A stretch of 64,000 nt of DNA. Origin: Planococcus rifietoensis (lineage in GTDB: Bacteria > Bacillota > Bacilli > Bacillales_A > Planococcaceae). The stretch's first letter is position 1. Each line of letters opens with the position of its first letter. The stretch is from contig NZ_CP013659.2 in the NCBI RefSeq assembly GCF_001465795.2, forward strand, positions 2,746,501-2,810,500, in the 5' to 3' direction. Shown one piece after another: positions 17,824 to 25,777 of the stretch. Below the pieces are notes generated by a model. That model was not told the origin of the DNA. It did no database searches and saw nothing but the letters and a program-made list of their open reading frames with translations. The translations under genes were made by a program, and so were the position numbers.

Positions 17824-18732
17824 TCACTGCTCTTCTTGTTGTTCAAAGCGTTCCCGCAAATCTCCTGAAACCGCACGCCCTTCTTCAACCGGCTCGTGCA
17901 AGCTGCCGGAAGTCAATTCCGCAGCCGGCGCTGATTCAATCATCTCTTTGAGTTCCTGTCCGCCAAGCCCTTTCGCAACTCCTGGAAGGAACTGCCCGAA
18001 AATGGCTGCTGCTTTTCCCTTGTTGCCGACTTCCAAAGTCTTTCTCGGTTCATCGATCAACCCAAGGATGGCATCGATCACTTTGGCCGGGTCGTCCGGC
18101 GGCCCGACCAGGATTTCGTGTCCTGAATAATTGGCCGCGTGTTCTGTCCATGGTGTATCGGTGACCCACGGATCGATCGAACAGATATGGACATCCGGAT
18201 AGTCTTCCAGCCGAAGCTCTTCGTACAATCCGTTCGATAAGCCGCTGACCCCAAATTTACTGCCGGTATAGGCAGCTCCGTAAGGCATCGGAATCTTGCT
18301 CGCAAATGAGGAGACATTGATCAAGATGCCGGACTGTTGCTCTTTGAAGCGGCGCAGCGCAAAATGGCTGCCATAAATCGTGCCAAGCATATTCACTTCC
18401 ACCGTCCGGTTCAAATCGCGCAGCGGGGTATCGATAAACGGTCCATACACGCCGATCCCTGCATTATTAATCCACACATCAATGCGCCCGAAATTATTCA
18501 TCGCCGCCCTGTGTAAACTTTCTACATCTCTGGCCTTGCTGACATCGGCTGTCACCGGAATGACCAATGGCCCGAGCGAATCCGCGAGCTCTTCAATCAG
18601 CCGTGTCCTGCGGGCAGCAATGACCAATTTCGCTTGTTGACCGGCCAAACGTTCCGCCAGTCCGCGGCCGATTCCGCTTGATGCTCCTGTAATGACCACC
18701 ACTTTGCCTCGATTCGACTGCTTTGCCCCCAC
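17824..18732 (-). CDS. Short-chain dehydrogenase/reductase (second paralogue)
   Basis: 302 residues, co-linear with its neighbour: TGASSGIG, NNAGIGVYGPF, catalytic YTGSK, then DPWVTDTPWTEHAANYSGH, which in the other copy reads LPWATDTPWFEHAGNYSGN. This shared non-core segment shows that the two arose from one gene. It lies first in the operon. A redox role on a small carbonyl or alcohol substrate is expected; nothing points to which one. Confidence 0.9.
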   Translation of the reverse strand: MGAKQSNRGKVVVITGASSGIGRGLAERLAGQQAKLVIAARRTRLIEELADSLGPLVIPVTADVSKARDVESLHRAAMNNFGRIDVWINNAGIGVYGPFIDTPLRDLNRTVEVNMLGTIYGSHFALRRFKEQQSGILINVSSFASKIPMPYGAAYTGSKFGVSGLSNGLYEELRLEDYPDVHICSIDPWVTDTPWTEHAANYSGHEILVGPPDDPAKVIDAILGLIDEPRKTLEVGNKGKAAAIFGQFLPGVAKGLGGQELKEMIESAPAAELTSGSLHEPVEEGRAVSGDLRERFEQQEEQ

Positions 18733-18906
18733 AGTGCTCGCCTCCTTCTTAAAAAAGCGCAGAATTTTGTATTCATTTACCCCTTTTAAACATATGGGAA
18801 ACGCTTTAAGACACCGGTTGATAAGAACAGTTCTAAAGGTTTATTTATTGTTCTCACTCCCCTTCTATACACCTACGTTAGGGTAGGGTTCCGCGGGATT
18901 TTTCCC

Positions 18907-18942
18907 ATAGAAAAAGAGCGGCACTTGTAGAAGTGCCGCTCT
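18907..18942 (-). terminator. Terminator after the sigma/anti-sigma operon
   Basis: aagagcggcactt/aagtgccgctctt stem, followed by T-rich sequence on the minus strand. Confidence 0.85.
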
Positions 18943-18975
18943 TGTACAATATCCTGTATGGACGCAGAGATAAAT

Positions 18976-19725
18976 TTAAGCTTCTGGATCGATCGCTGCG
19001 CTCAGGACGACTTCGCCCTGTGGCGTCTCGTTTCCGCGATTCGGTTCCAAAGTAACTGCGATGGTATCCCATCCTTCAGTATTTTCATCGAGACTGAAGA
19101 ATACCGCACCTTCGTTTTCCTGGCTCGGCGTGAATGCACCGGTCGGAATCGGCTGGCCGTCTTTCAATAGCCATACTTGATAGACTTGGTCTCCGCTCGT
19201 CGGTTCCAATTGATTTGCCTGAACTAAGAGATTCAATGCCCCTTCTTCATGGACCAAGGCAGCTGTTCCTGTTCCCTCAAATGCTTCGCTTGCCTGCAAA
19301 TCCACTGTTTCGAAAGCGACTTCAGGTGCTGCTGGAGCGTCGGGCTGATCGCTTAGTTCGTAAAACGCGTAGGCGTTTCCGAGCAGCGAGACGAGCAGCG
19401 CCGCCGCGACGAGCGGTGTCCACTTTGATGTTCTGAACCCGCGCTTTGCCATAGGAGCAGGCGGGGCCGGTCTATCACGCTTTTTCGGCTCTTCTGCCAA
19501 AGGCGTTTGTTGCGCTTCCTCGTCGAAGACCGCATCCAAAATACGCGCCTTCATGCCGGCATTCGGTACTACCGGATCCGCAAGATAAGGGAGTTCTCCT
19601 GTCGCATCAACGATGTCACGACATTCCGGACACTCCGCTAAATGTGCTTCAAACTGTTTTTGCTCTTCTTCATTCAAAGTGCCATTCAAATAATCGATCA
19701 ATTGATCACAATTCACGTTTGTCAT
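18976..19725 (-). CDS. Anti-sigma factor (ZAS zinc finger, RskA-like)
   Basis: 249 residues. The N-terminus is a zinc-binding anti-sigma domain with the HxxxCxxC motif HLAECPEC (His28, Cys32, Cys35) after an acidic helix. One membrane helix lies near residue 105. The outer C-terminal domain has the anti-sigma-K look (VYQVWLLKDGQPIPTGAF, then ITVALEPNRG-type residues as TIAVTLEPNRG). It should hold the ECF sigma factor at the membrane until the outer domain is released. Its start overlaps the end of the sigma gene by 20 bases, which suggests coupled translation. Confidence 0.93.
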   Translation of the reverse strand: MTNVNCDQLIDYLNGTLNEEEQKQFEAHLAECPECRDIVDATGELPYLADPVVPNAGMKARILDAVFDEEAQQTPLAEEPKKRDRPAPPAPMAKRGFRTSKWTPLVAAALLVSLLGNAYAFYELSDQPDAPAAPEVAFETVDLQASEAFEGTGTAALVHEEGALNLLVQANQLEPTSGDQVYQVWLLKDGQPIPTGAFTPSQENEGAVFFSLDENTEGWDTIAVTLEPNRGNETPQGEVVLSAAIDPEA

Positions 19726-20284
19726 CCAGAACTCCCCCTTCCTGCACCATTTGCAAGGATGTCTTCAATTTCTTTAATGCCAAGCGGATCCTGCTCTTGA
19801 CGGTTCCGAGCGGAATGCCGCATTTTTCTGCGATGGTTTCATGCGTGTAGCCCTTGAAATAAAATAGATGTACCATTTTTTGCTGTTCCTCCGATAAATG
19901 CCGGACGGCTTGATGAATCTGTTCGCTCTTCTCTTGCCATTCGGCCGTTTCTTCAACCGAAGAGTCGGTGCTTTCCACTTCCGCGATTTCATCCAATGGA
20001 ACGGAAGGTTTTTTCTGTTTGCGGATCAAATCCACTGCCGCGTTGCGCGACATCGTCACCAGCCAGGCCACGAACTTTCCTTTGCTTTCGTCATAGCTGC
20101 CAACCCCGCGCCACACTTTGACGAACACTTCCTGCAGCGCTTCCTCTGCCAAATCACGATCACCCGTCATTTTGCATAGATAGGAAAACAGCATTTTCTC
20201 GTAGCGGTCGTACAATTCCTCGAGCGCAGCCTTATCTTTTCCCCTGACGCGCTCGTATAACAATGCGTCTGAAATTTTTTCCAT
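19706..20284 (-). CDS. ECF RNA polymerase sigma factor (SigK-like)
   Basis: 192 residues with region 2 (LEELYDRYEKMLFSYLCKM, then AEEALQEVFVKVWRG) and region 4 (GYTHETIAEKCGIPLGTVKS) and little between them, as in ECF sigma factors. Paired with the overlapping ZAS/RskA-type anti-sigma gene. Divergent from the class F sortase gene. The target promoters were not identified; the shared 380-bp upstream region is a plausible target. Confidence 0.94.
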   Translation of the reverse strand: MEKISDALLYERVRGKDKAALEELYDRYEKMLFSYLCKMTGDRDLAEEALQEVFVKVWRGVGSYDESKGKFVAWLVTMSRNAAVDLIRKQKKPSVPLDEIAEVESTDSSVEETAEWQEKSEQIHQAVRHLSEEQQKMVHLFYFKGYTHETIAEKCGIPLGTVKSRIRLALKKLKTSLQMVQEGGVLDDKREL

Positions 20285-20665
20285 GCCGTGTCCCCTTTGT
20301 TACAGATTTCGTATACTAAGCTTACTATACTCTGCAGCATTTAGGTTGCTTGACTCTAATTCGTTATTACTTACCCAACGCAGCACATACAGAAATAGTT
20401 CACTTTTACTGCATTATTCTTCTCTTCTTGCCTCTATTGTGTCTAAAAAAGGGCAACTTGACGATTCGTCAATTTTTCAAAAAAACCCTTTCCCTTATAG
20501 TGATCTAAATTGTTGGTTTTTCCGTTATTACTATATATGAACTATAATAATGAACTATATGCTTTAAGGATTCCAGAGGGACTTTTAAGCCCTATTTATC
20601 CGCTCGCATGCTATTAGTTACGAATAAAGCAATCAATTATCGGACCACGAAAGGTGGATGTGCAG
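20285..20665. other. Divergent control region between sigma factor and sortase genes
   Basis: 381 bp, AT-rich, no gene. It holds a perfect 15-base palindrome (TTGACGATTCGTCAA, 20458-20472) followed by a T run, and a direct repeat ATGAACTATA at 20537-20546 and 20550-20559. Either could be a binding site. No confident -35/-10 pair was assigned. Confidence 0.5.
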
Positions 20666-21649
20666 ATGAGACAATATTTAATCATGGGATTGGCCACAGC
20701 GCTTTGTATCACCTTATTTTTCATTTTAGATCCACTGAATGGAAATAATCCCGAAAAACCTGAAACTAAACAACAAGAGACGGTACAGACCGCAGCCAAA
20801 CCGGCTGAACAGAAAACACCGAGCGAACGGCTCGATACGCAATACAAGGACAAAATCGCCGAATTCCCGGTGCGTCCGGCACAGCAAGAAAAGCTGTCTG
20901 AACTGCGCCAAGAGCGGCTGGACAATCTTGAAGGCATGAAGCCCGCTCGCATTTCGATTCCTTCCATAGGAGTCGATGCGGCGATTGAAGAAACCGGCGT
21001 CTTGGATAACGGCGAGATGGGCGTACCCGAAGATGTCGATCAAGTCGGCTGGTTTGAACCAGGCTTTAAGGCTGGTGCAGAAGGAAACGCTGTACTCGCA
21101 GGCCATGTCGACAGCCTTACCGGTCCTGCAGTGTTTTATGAATTGGATCAGCTGGAAAAAGGCGATCAATTCACGCTAACGGATGCAGACGGGCGCGAAA
21201 TGGTGTTCGAAGTTCGCGGCACCTCGAGTTACATCACGGACGAAGCGCCAGTCGAAGAAATCTTCGGCCGTTCGGACCAGCGCATGGTCAACCTGATCAC
21301 CTGTACCGGTGACTTTAACCGCGACATCGGCTCACACGAAGAACGCCTCGTCGTCTCAGCCGAACTCATTTCCGATTCCGCGATGAAAGAACAGGCACCC
21401 GATGCGCCAGACAATTTGAAACTGACCGCTTCTAGCTTGTCATGGCATGCCGTACGCGACGATGCAGTCATCGGCTACCGCGTCTACGAAGAAGATCTCG
21501 AGAGCGGCGAATCCGAACAGCTGGCGACAGTCTCGCTATTCGAACGCAAAAGCATTCCGCTTGAAGCTGACGAATCGAAGCGCTATTACGTCGTAGCCGT
21601 CAACGTCGACTTAAAAGAATCCAAGAAAGCTTATATACCTGAAGAATAG
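20666..21649 (+). CDS. Class F sortase with C-terminal FnIII-like domain
   Basis: 327 residues. An N-terminal membrane anchor (near 5-22) and a charged linker lead to the sortase barrel, about 95-240. Catalytic residues are visible: His in LAGHVDS, Cys in LITCTG and Arg in EERLVV. The last 80 residues (PDAPDNLKLTASSLSWHAV onward, with YRVYEED and YYVVAVN) look like a fibronectin type III domain, an unusual extra. The ATG at 20666 has AAAGGTGG at proper spacing; an in-frame GTG four codons earlier lies within that site. It likely attaches a protein to the wall; a candidate substrate lies at 23227. Confidence 0.92.
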   Translation: MRQYLIMGLATALCITLFFILDPLNGNNPEKPETKQQETVQTAAKPAEQKTPSERLDTQYKDKIAEFPVRPAQQEKLSELRQERLDNLEGMKPARISIPSIGVDAAIEETGVLDNGEMGVPEDVDQVGWFEPGFKAGAEGNAVLAGHVDSLTGPAVFYELDQLEKGDQFTLTDADGREMVFEVRGTSSYITDEAPVEEIFGRSDQRMVNLITCTGDFNRDIGSHEERLVVSAELISDSAMKEQAPDAPDNLKLTASSLSWHAVRDDAVIGYRVYEEDLESGESEQLATVSLFERKSIPLEADESKRYYVVAVNVDLKESKKAYIPEE

Positions 21650-21652
21650 CGA

Positions 21653-21690
21653 ATCCCCTTGTCCGGTCATGCCGGGCAGGGGGATTTTTA
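21653..21690 (+). terminator. Terminator after the sortase gene
   Basis: atccccttgtccgg/ccgggcagggggat hairpin with one or two mismatches, then TTTTT. Confidence 0.7.
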
Positions 21691-21721
21691 TGTAAGACAG
21701 GACTTGTGAAATAAAGAGAAG

Positions 21722-21952
21722 CTATTGGAAAGCTTCCGCTTTTCGACTGCGTTGCAGGGGGCTGCTTGGGGCTCGCAGGATGCGAGTCATGCAGCTGATG
21801 CGACAGGACGTCGCGCTTTCAGCTGCCCGGGGATGGGGCGGGTGCCCGGCCAATGTGCCAAAGAGCGTGGCACGTTTGTCTCGCCAGCCCGCGCGGTCCC
21901 ACAGGCGTCAGCCCCCTTCCACTCCGTCTCTAGTTTTAAAGTGGAAGATCGT
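21722..21952. repeat. GC-rich structured intergenic element (copy D)
   Basis: About 230 bp, GC-rich, no credible gene. Its ends are held by inverted GGGGGCTG (21757-21764) and CAGCCCCC (21909-21916). Several inner hairpins are possible (ctcgcaggatgcgag; tgccaaagagcgtggca). Its sequence differs from repeat copies A-C, so it probably belongs to another intergenic family. Confidence 0.5.
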
Positions 21953-22110
21953 TTCTTCAGTCCTTTTAAATTATCCTGTGAAAACGCATCCTATTCTGTT
22001 GCTTACTTGAAATAGGCCGAAGAATGAAGTGTCATATGTCTCCACTCACTAAGCAAACCAACAAGCAAGCATAACCTATCCAAGAACCGGTTTATCAGAC
22101 GCAACATCTC

Positions 22111-23126
22111 AGGAAGCGATTCCCCCGCTAGCCGGCAACTAGTTACAGAAATAGCCCCAACTAATCACACCACTTTCGATGAAATCTCTCAGCCGCCGAG
22201 CGTAAAAGGGGGAGCCGATGCAATAAGACAGGCGCTCTTCCTGGCTTATTGCGGAAGGCCAACCCAAAGCACGGCGGCGACTACTCAAGTGAAGTTCGAA
22301 CAGAACATAAAAACAATTTCACCGTCAACCCTCGCATGCCTCCCATATGCTCGACTCGGGAAGTGATTCCCCCGCTAGCCGGCAATCCCATACAGAAGCA
22401 AATCCGATTAAACAATCTGCACACAATCAAATCTCCCAGCCGCCTAGCGCCAAGGGTGAGCCGATGCCGTAAGCCAAGCGCTCTTCTTGGCTTACGGCAA
22501 GAGGCCAACCCAAAGCCGGGCGGCGACTATTCAGATGACGCTTTAATAGAATACCGGAACAATTCCACAAGCAAACCCTCGCTATCTCATTACACACTAG
22601 ACTCGGGAAGCGATTCCCCCACTAGCCGGCAATCCCATGCAGAAGCGGATCAGATTAAACGCACCAGAATCAACGAAATCTCCCAGCCGCCTAGCGCCAA
22701 GGGTGAGCCGATGCCGTAAGACAAGTGCTCTTCTTGGCTTATGGCAAGAGGCTAACCCAAAGCCGGGCGGCGACAACTCAGATGACACTTTAATAGAATA
22801 TCGGAACAATTCCACAAGCAAACCCTCGCTATCTCATTACACACTAGAATCGGGAAGCGATTCCCCCACTAGCCGGCAACTGACTAAAGAAGCAAATCCG
22901 ATTGAACGATCTGCACACAATCAAATCTCCTAGCCGCCGAGCGCCAAGGGTGAGCCGATGCCGTAAGACAAGTGCTCTTCTTGGCTTATGGCAAGAGGCT
23001 AACCCAAAGCCGGGCGGCGACAACTCAGATGACACTTTAATAGAATATCGGAACAATTCCACAAGCAAACCCTCGCTATCTCATTACACACTAGACTCGG
23101 GAAGCGATTCCCCCACTAGCCGGCAA
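22111..23126. repeat. Tandem array of about four 247-bp non-coding units
   Basis: Landmarks repeat with a period of 246-247 bp: gaagcgattcccc..tagccggcaa at about 22113, 22360, 22606, 22855 and 23101; agccg..agcg...gggagccgatg-type blocks; and hairpins at 22220-22252, 22466-22498, 22713-22745 and 22960-22992. Units 3 and 4 are nearly identical, unit 1 the most diverged. The hairpin is a 13-bp stem with loop cgctctt or tgctctt. Open frames in either direction are short and are by-products of the repetition. No protein is proposed. Confidence 0.9.
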
Positions 23127-23172
23127 ATTGATTGAAAAAGAACCCAGAAAATTTCCCACCCTATTTTTCACG

Positions 23173-23211
23173 ACAAAAAAAGCCGGAGAGGTTCAACCCT
23201 CTCCGGCTTTC
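23173..23211 (-). terminator. Terminator after the surface protein gene
   Basis: aaagccggagagg/cctctccggcttt stem, with a T run on the minus strand. Confidence 0.9.
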
Positions 23212-23226
23212 AAAATCATCTCGCTA

Positions 23227-24591
23227 TTATTGTTTTCTTGTGCGTACAGCAACTGTCGTGATCAATGCTGCAAGCAATAGTCCAGCCAATACGTATAGGT
23301 AAGGAGCTGTTGAGTTCGCGCTCATGCCGCCCATTCCTGTTGAAGGCATTTCAGATGGCATTTCCGCTTCACCGAACTGTTCTGGGAATTGGTCAGTGAT
23401 CGCTGCAGACAATCCAGCTGCTGGCATTGTCATGTGTGCGTATGCTTCACGGATCGAAGCGTAAGCTGTTTCGTAATCTCCAGCAACGTAGCTATCGAAT
23501 GCTGTCAGCAATTGTTCAACGTGCGCTGTCAAACCTTCTTCAAGTGCATCAGCCGGGATACGGCCTTCAGTTGCTGATTCCAAGAATGCTGCTTGGTCCA
23601 CGATGTATTGATCCAATTCAGCACGTGCTTGTTCTTGTCCTTCTTCATTGCCTTCACCAGTGGCTGTCACATAGTCGACAAAGTAGCCGATGTGAGATTT
23701 CCACGTTTCTTCAAATTGTGCGCCGGCTTCTTCGCCGTAAACTGAACCGACTGCTGCAGAAAGGTCATCTGCGTTGGCCAAAAGTGCGCCAGCTGCCTGG
23801 TCGAAGCTCTCCGCTCCATCAGCGCCGTCTTGCATAGCCATTGCCGCAAGCCCAGCATGCTCTGTGAACGTTGTGTTCAAGCTTGCACGTAGATCAACTG
23901 CCGGCGTATCCGGGTTTGTGTTATCGAATTTCTCAGGGAACTGGTCCGTGATTGCAATCGACAAAGTTTCAGCGAACATGCTCATGTGGTGGATGGATTC
24001 GCGCTCCCACTCATAAGCTGTTTCGAAGTCACCTTCTACATATGCATCAAATGCACCGATCAATTGATCGACGTGGACATCAAGTCCTTCTACGACTGCT
24101 TCTTCAGACAAACGTCCTTCAGTAGCAGTATCAAAGAATTTTGCTTGCTCAACTTTGTATTCTTCCAATTCAGCCAGTGCTTGTTCTTTGCCTTCTTCAT
24201 TGCCTTCTGCCGTTGCTGTTACATAATCAACGAAATAGCCAATGTGTGATTGCCAGATAGCATCGAATTGTTCTGCGCCTTCATCACCATAGACTGAAGC
24301 GACTGCCGCTTTCAAGTCTTCAGCGTTTGCCAATAATGCGCCGGACGCCTGGTCGAAATCTTCTGCTCCGTCCACACCTTTACGCATTGCTTCAACTGCG
24401 AGGAAAGCATGCTCAGTTAATACCGTATCAAGCGCGATGCGAAGTTCTGCCGCTTTCGTTGCTGTCGGCGCCTCCATCTGCTGAGTCGATTCACCGTGTC
24501 CTCCTCCGTGGCTGTCTGCAAGTGCTGCTGTCGGTACAAGTAGGGATAAGCTTAGTGGCAGTGCCACCAACAATTTATTCATTTTCATCAT
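23227..24591 (-). CDS. Secreted two-repeat surface protein with MPSTG-type sorting tail
   Basis: 454 residues. Signal peptide (cleavage near ALADSH, residue 25), then two tandem helical repeats of about 170 residues (about 50-223 and 233-405). Each runs from TEHA.LA.AM through QA.GALLANA.DL.AAV, HIGYFVDYVTAT.EGNEEG and ITDQFPE.F. The end is MPSTG (from residue 415), a hydrophobic span and RTRKQ, the layout of a wall-sorting signal with Met in place of Leu. Several conserved His residues in each repeat could bind metal, but this is speculation. I do not recognise the repeat family with confidence. A class F sortase gene lies 1.6 kb away. Confidence 0.85.
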   Translation of the reverse strand: MMKMNKLLVALPLSLSLLVPTAALADSHGGGHGESTQQMEAPTATKAAELRIALDTVLTEHAFLAVEAMRKGVDGAEDFDQASGALLANAEDLKAAVASVYGDEGAEQFDAIWQSHIGYFVDYVTATAEGNEEGKEQALAELEEYKVEQAKFFDTATEGRLSEEAVVEGLDVHVDQLIGAFDAYVEGDFETAYEWERESIHHMSMFAETLSIAITDQFPEKFDNTNPDTPAVDLRASLNTTFTEHAGLAAMAMQDGADGAESFDQAAGALLANADDLSAAVGSVYGEEAGAQFEETWKSHIGYFVDYVTATGEGNEEGQEQARAELDQYIVDQAAFLESATEGRIPADALEEGLTAHVEQLLTAFDSYVAGDYETAYASIREAYAHMTMPAAGLSAAITDQFPEQFGEAEMPSEMPSTGMGGMSANSTAPYLYVLAGLLLAALITTVAVRTRKQ

Positions 24592-24755
24592 CCATCACTC
24601 CTCAGTTGTTTTTTAGTGTTCTACTTGCTCAACGGAAGGGAGATCAGTTTAGATCACTTTTTTTAAAAAAACTTTTTAAATTGCCAGAATCCATTAATTT
24701 CACAGAAGTCATTAATGCTATGCTAGATGAAAATGAACGGACAGGGGCGACGCGC

Positions 24756-25226
24756 ATGCAGATTTATTGCGAACAGGTATTTCATCAATTGGAACTGATC
24801 GTCACATCGACCAGCGAATTGATCTCTTCTATAGAAGAAAGCGTTTGGGAAATGCGGCCGACTGACGGAAAATTTTCGATCGGCGAACTCATCGGCCATA
24901 TCGCGCTCATCTGTGAAGCAGACCTGCGCATTGCAAACGGGGCCTCCGAAACCGAGATGAGCGCATTTTACAGTTCCAATACGCCAAAGTCGAAAGAACA
25001 AGCCATTACCGAATTGGCACACAGCTTCGAACAGCTCAAAAACAGTTACCTTCCATTAGATGAAAGCCAACTCCAAGAAATCCATACCGCCTATTGGGGT
25101 GTCAGTTACAGCCGCTTCGAATGGCTGCTCGAAACGCTCGTCCACCTCACTCACCACCGCGGCCAACTGCATTCGATGATCGTCCACAGCCTCGGCAAAG
25201 ATCCAAAAATAGCATTGTTCGAATAA
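24756..25226 (+). CDS. DinB-family protein
   Basis: 156 residues. Four-helix DinB/YfiT fold suggested by FHQLELIVTSTSELI, the IGELIGHIALICEAD helix (first metal histidine) and HLTHHRGQLHSMIVH (HxxxH-type pair near the end). The start at MQIYCEQ is placed after an AGGGGCG site at 24742; the frame is open well upstream, but those residues overlap the neighbour's promoter. DinB-like proteins include thiol-dependent transferases; the activity of this one is unknown. Confidence 0.85.
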   Translation: MQIYCEQVFHQLELIVTSTSELISSIEESVWEMRPTDGKFSIGELIGHIALICEADLRIANGASETEMSAFYSSNTPKSKEQAITELAHSFEQLKNSYLPLDESQLQEIHTAYWGVSYSRFEWLLETLVHLTHHRGQLHSMIVHSLGKDPKIALFE

Positions 25227-25321
25227 AAACCCGAAACCCGCATCGCTTCGCTTATAAATTTCCGGTTTCGGGTATGGACAAAGACCCATTCGAAATTCCA
25301 GAGAAAGCCAGGTGTTAGTAA

Positions 25322-25621
25322 ATGTCTACATTGAACCAGCCCGACCTGTCGCGCATCAAAGAAGTAAATCCCGATACACTCGGTGAGGACTATCCCGTGC
25401 GCCGCGTAGTTGTGGAGACGACGCTATACTCGGCTTATTTTGTTCCTACGAGAGGAACTGACGGCCCGCCTTACGACATCCTCGTCATTGAACATCCCCC
25501 TGCCACAGCTGTTTCTGCGTTCATCTGGTGCCGCCGCATCCAAGGAACCGGTACGAAAATGGAAGTGGTCAAAGAAATCACCAATGCCATCGATTATATG
25601 CGCAACCGCGGCGATAATTGA
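25322..25621 (+). CDS. Conserved-looking small protein, unknown function
   Basis: 99 residues, soluble, with balanced composition and a beta-rich middle (VRRVVVETTLYSAYFVPT). The end is helical (VVKEITNAIDYMRNR). No motif I can name. The ATG follows an AGGTG site at modest spacing, about 100 bp after the DinB gene on the same strand. An imperfect long-loop inverted repeat (acccgaaacc/ggtttcgggt, 25231-25276) lies between them. Confidence 0.65.
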   Translation: MSTLNQPDLSRIKEVNPDTLGEDYPVRRVVVETTLYSAYFVPTRGTDGPPYDILVIEHPPATAVSAFIWCRRIQGTGTKMEVVKEITNAIDYMRNRGDN

Positions 25622-25777
25622 TTAGCCATCTTTTACTATTTCATAGACGCTTTATTTTTATTTATTGCCATAAATTTCTTTTAAATATAAGCTTTATGGG
25701 TATTTTTTCTGTACTTTCGTACTGCTTAGCTGGGGTATAATAGCCCCATAATCTGATCGCGAAAGGACTGTTCCCCT

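Noticed and set aside
22111..23126. Possible CRISPR array
   Set aside because: The period of 247 bp with nearly identical whole units is far from repeat/spacer structure, and no cas gene is present.
22249..23135. Several overlapping reading frames on both strands in the tandem array
   Set aside because: They repeat because the DNA repeats, start without ribosome binding sites and give no known motif; hairpin covariation favours a non-coding role.
24327..24755. Extended N-terminus for the DinB protein (299 codons open)
   Set aside because: The extra 143 codons lie antisense to the surface protein gene and in its promoter; the start at 24756 has the ribosome site and fits the family length.
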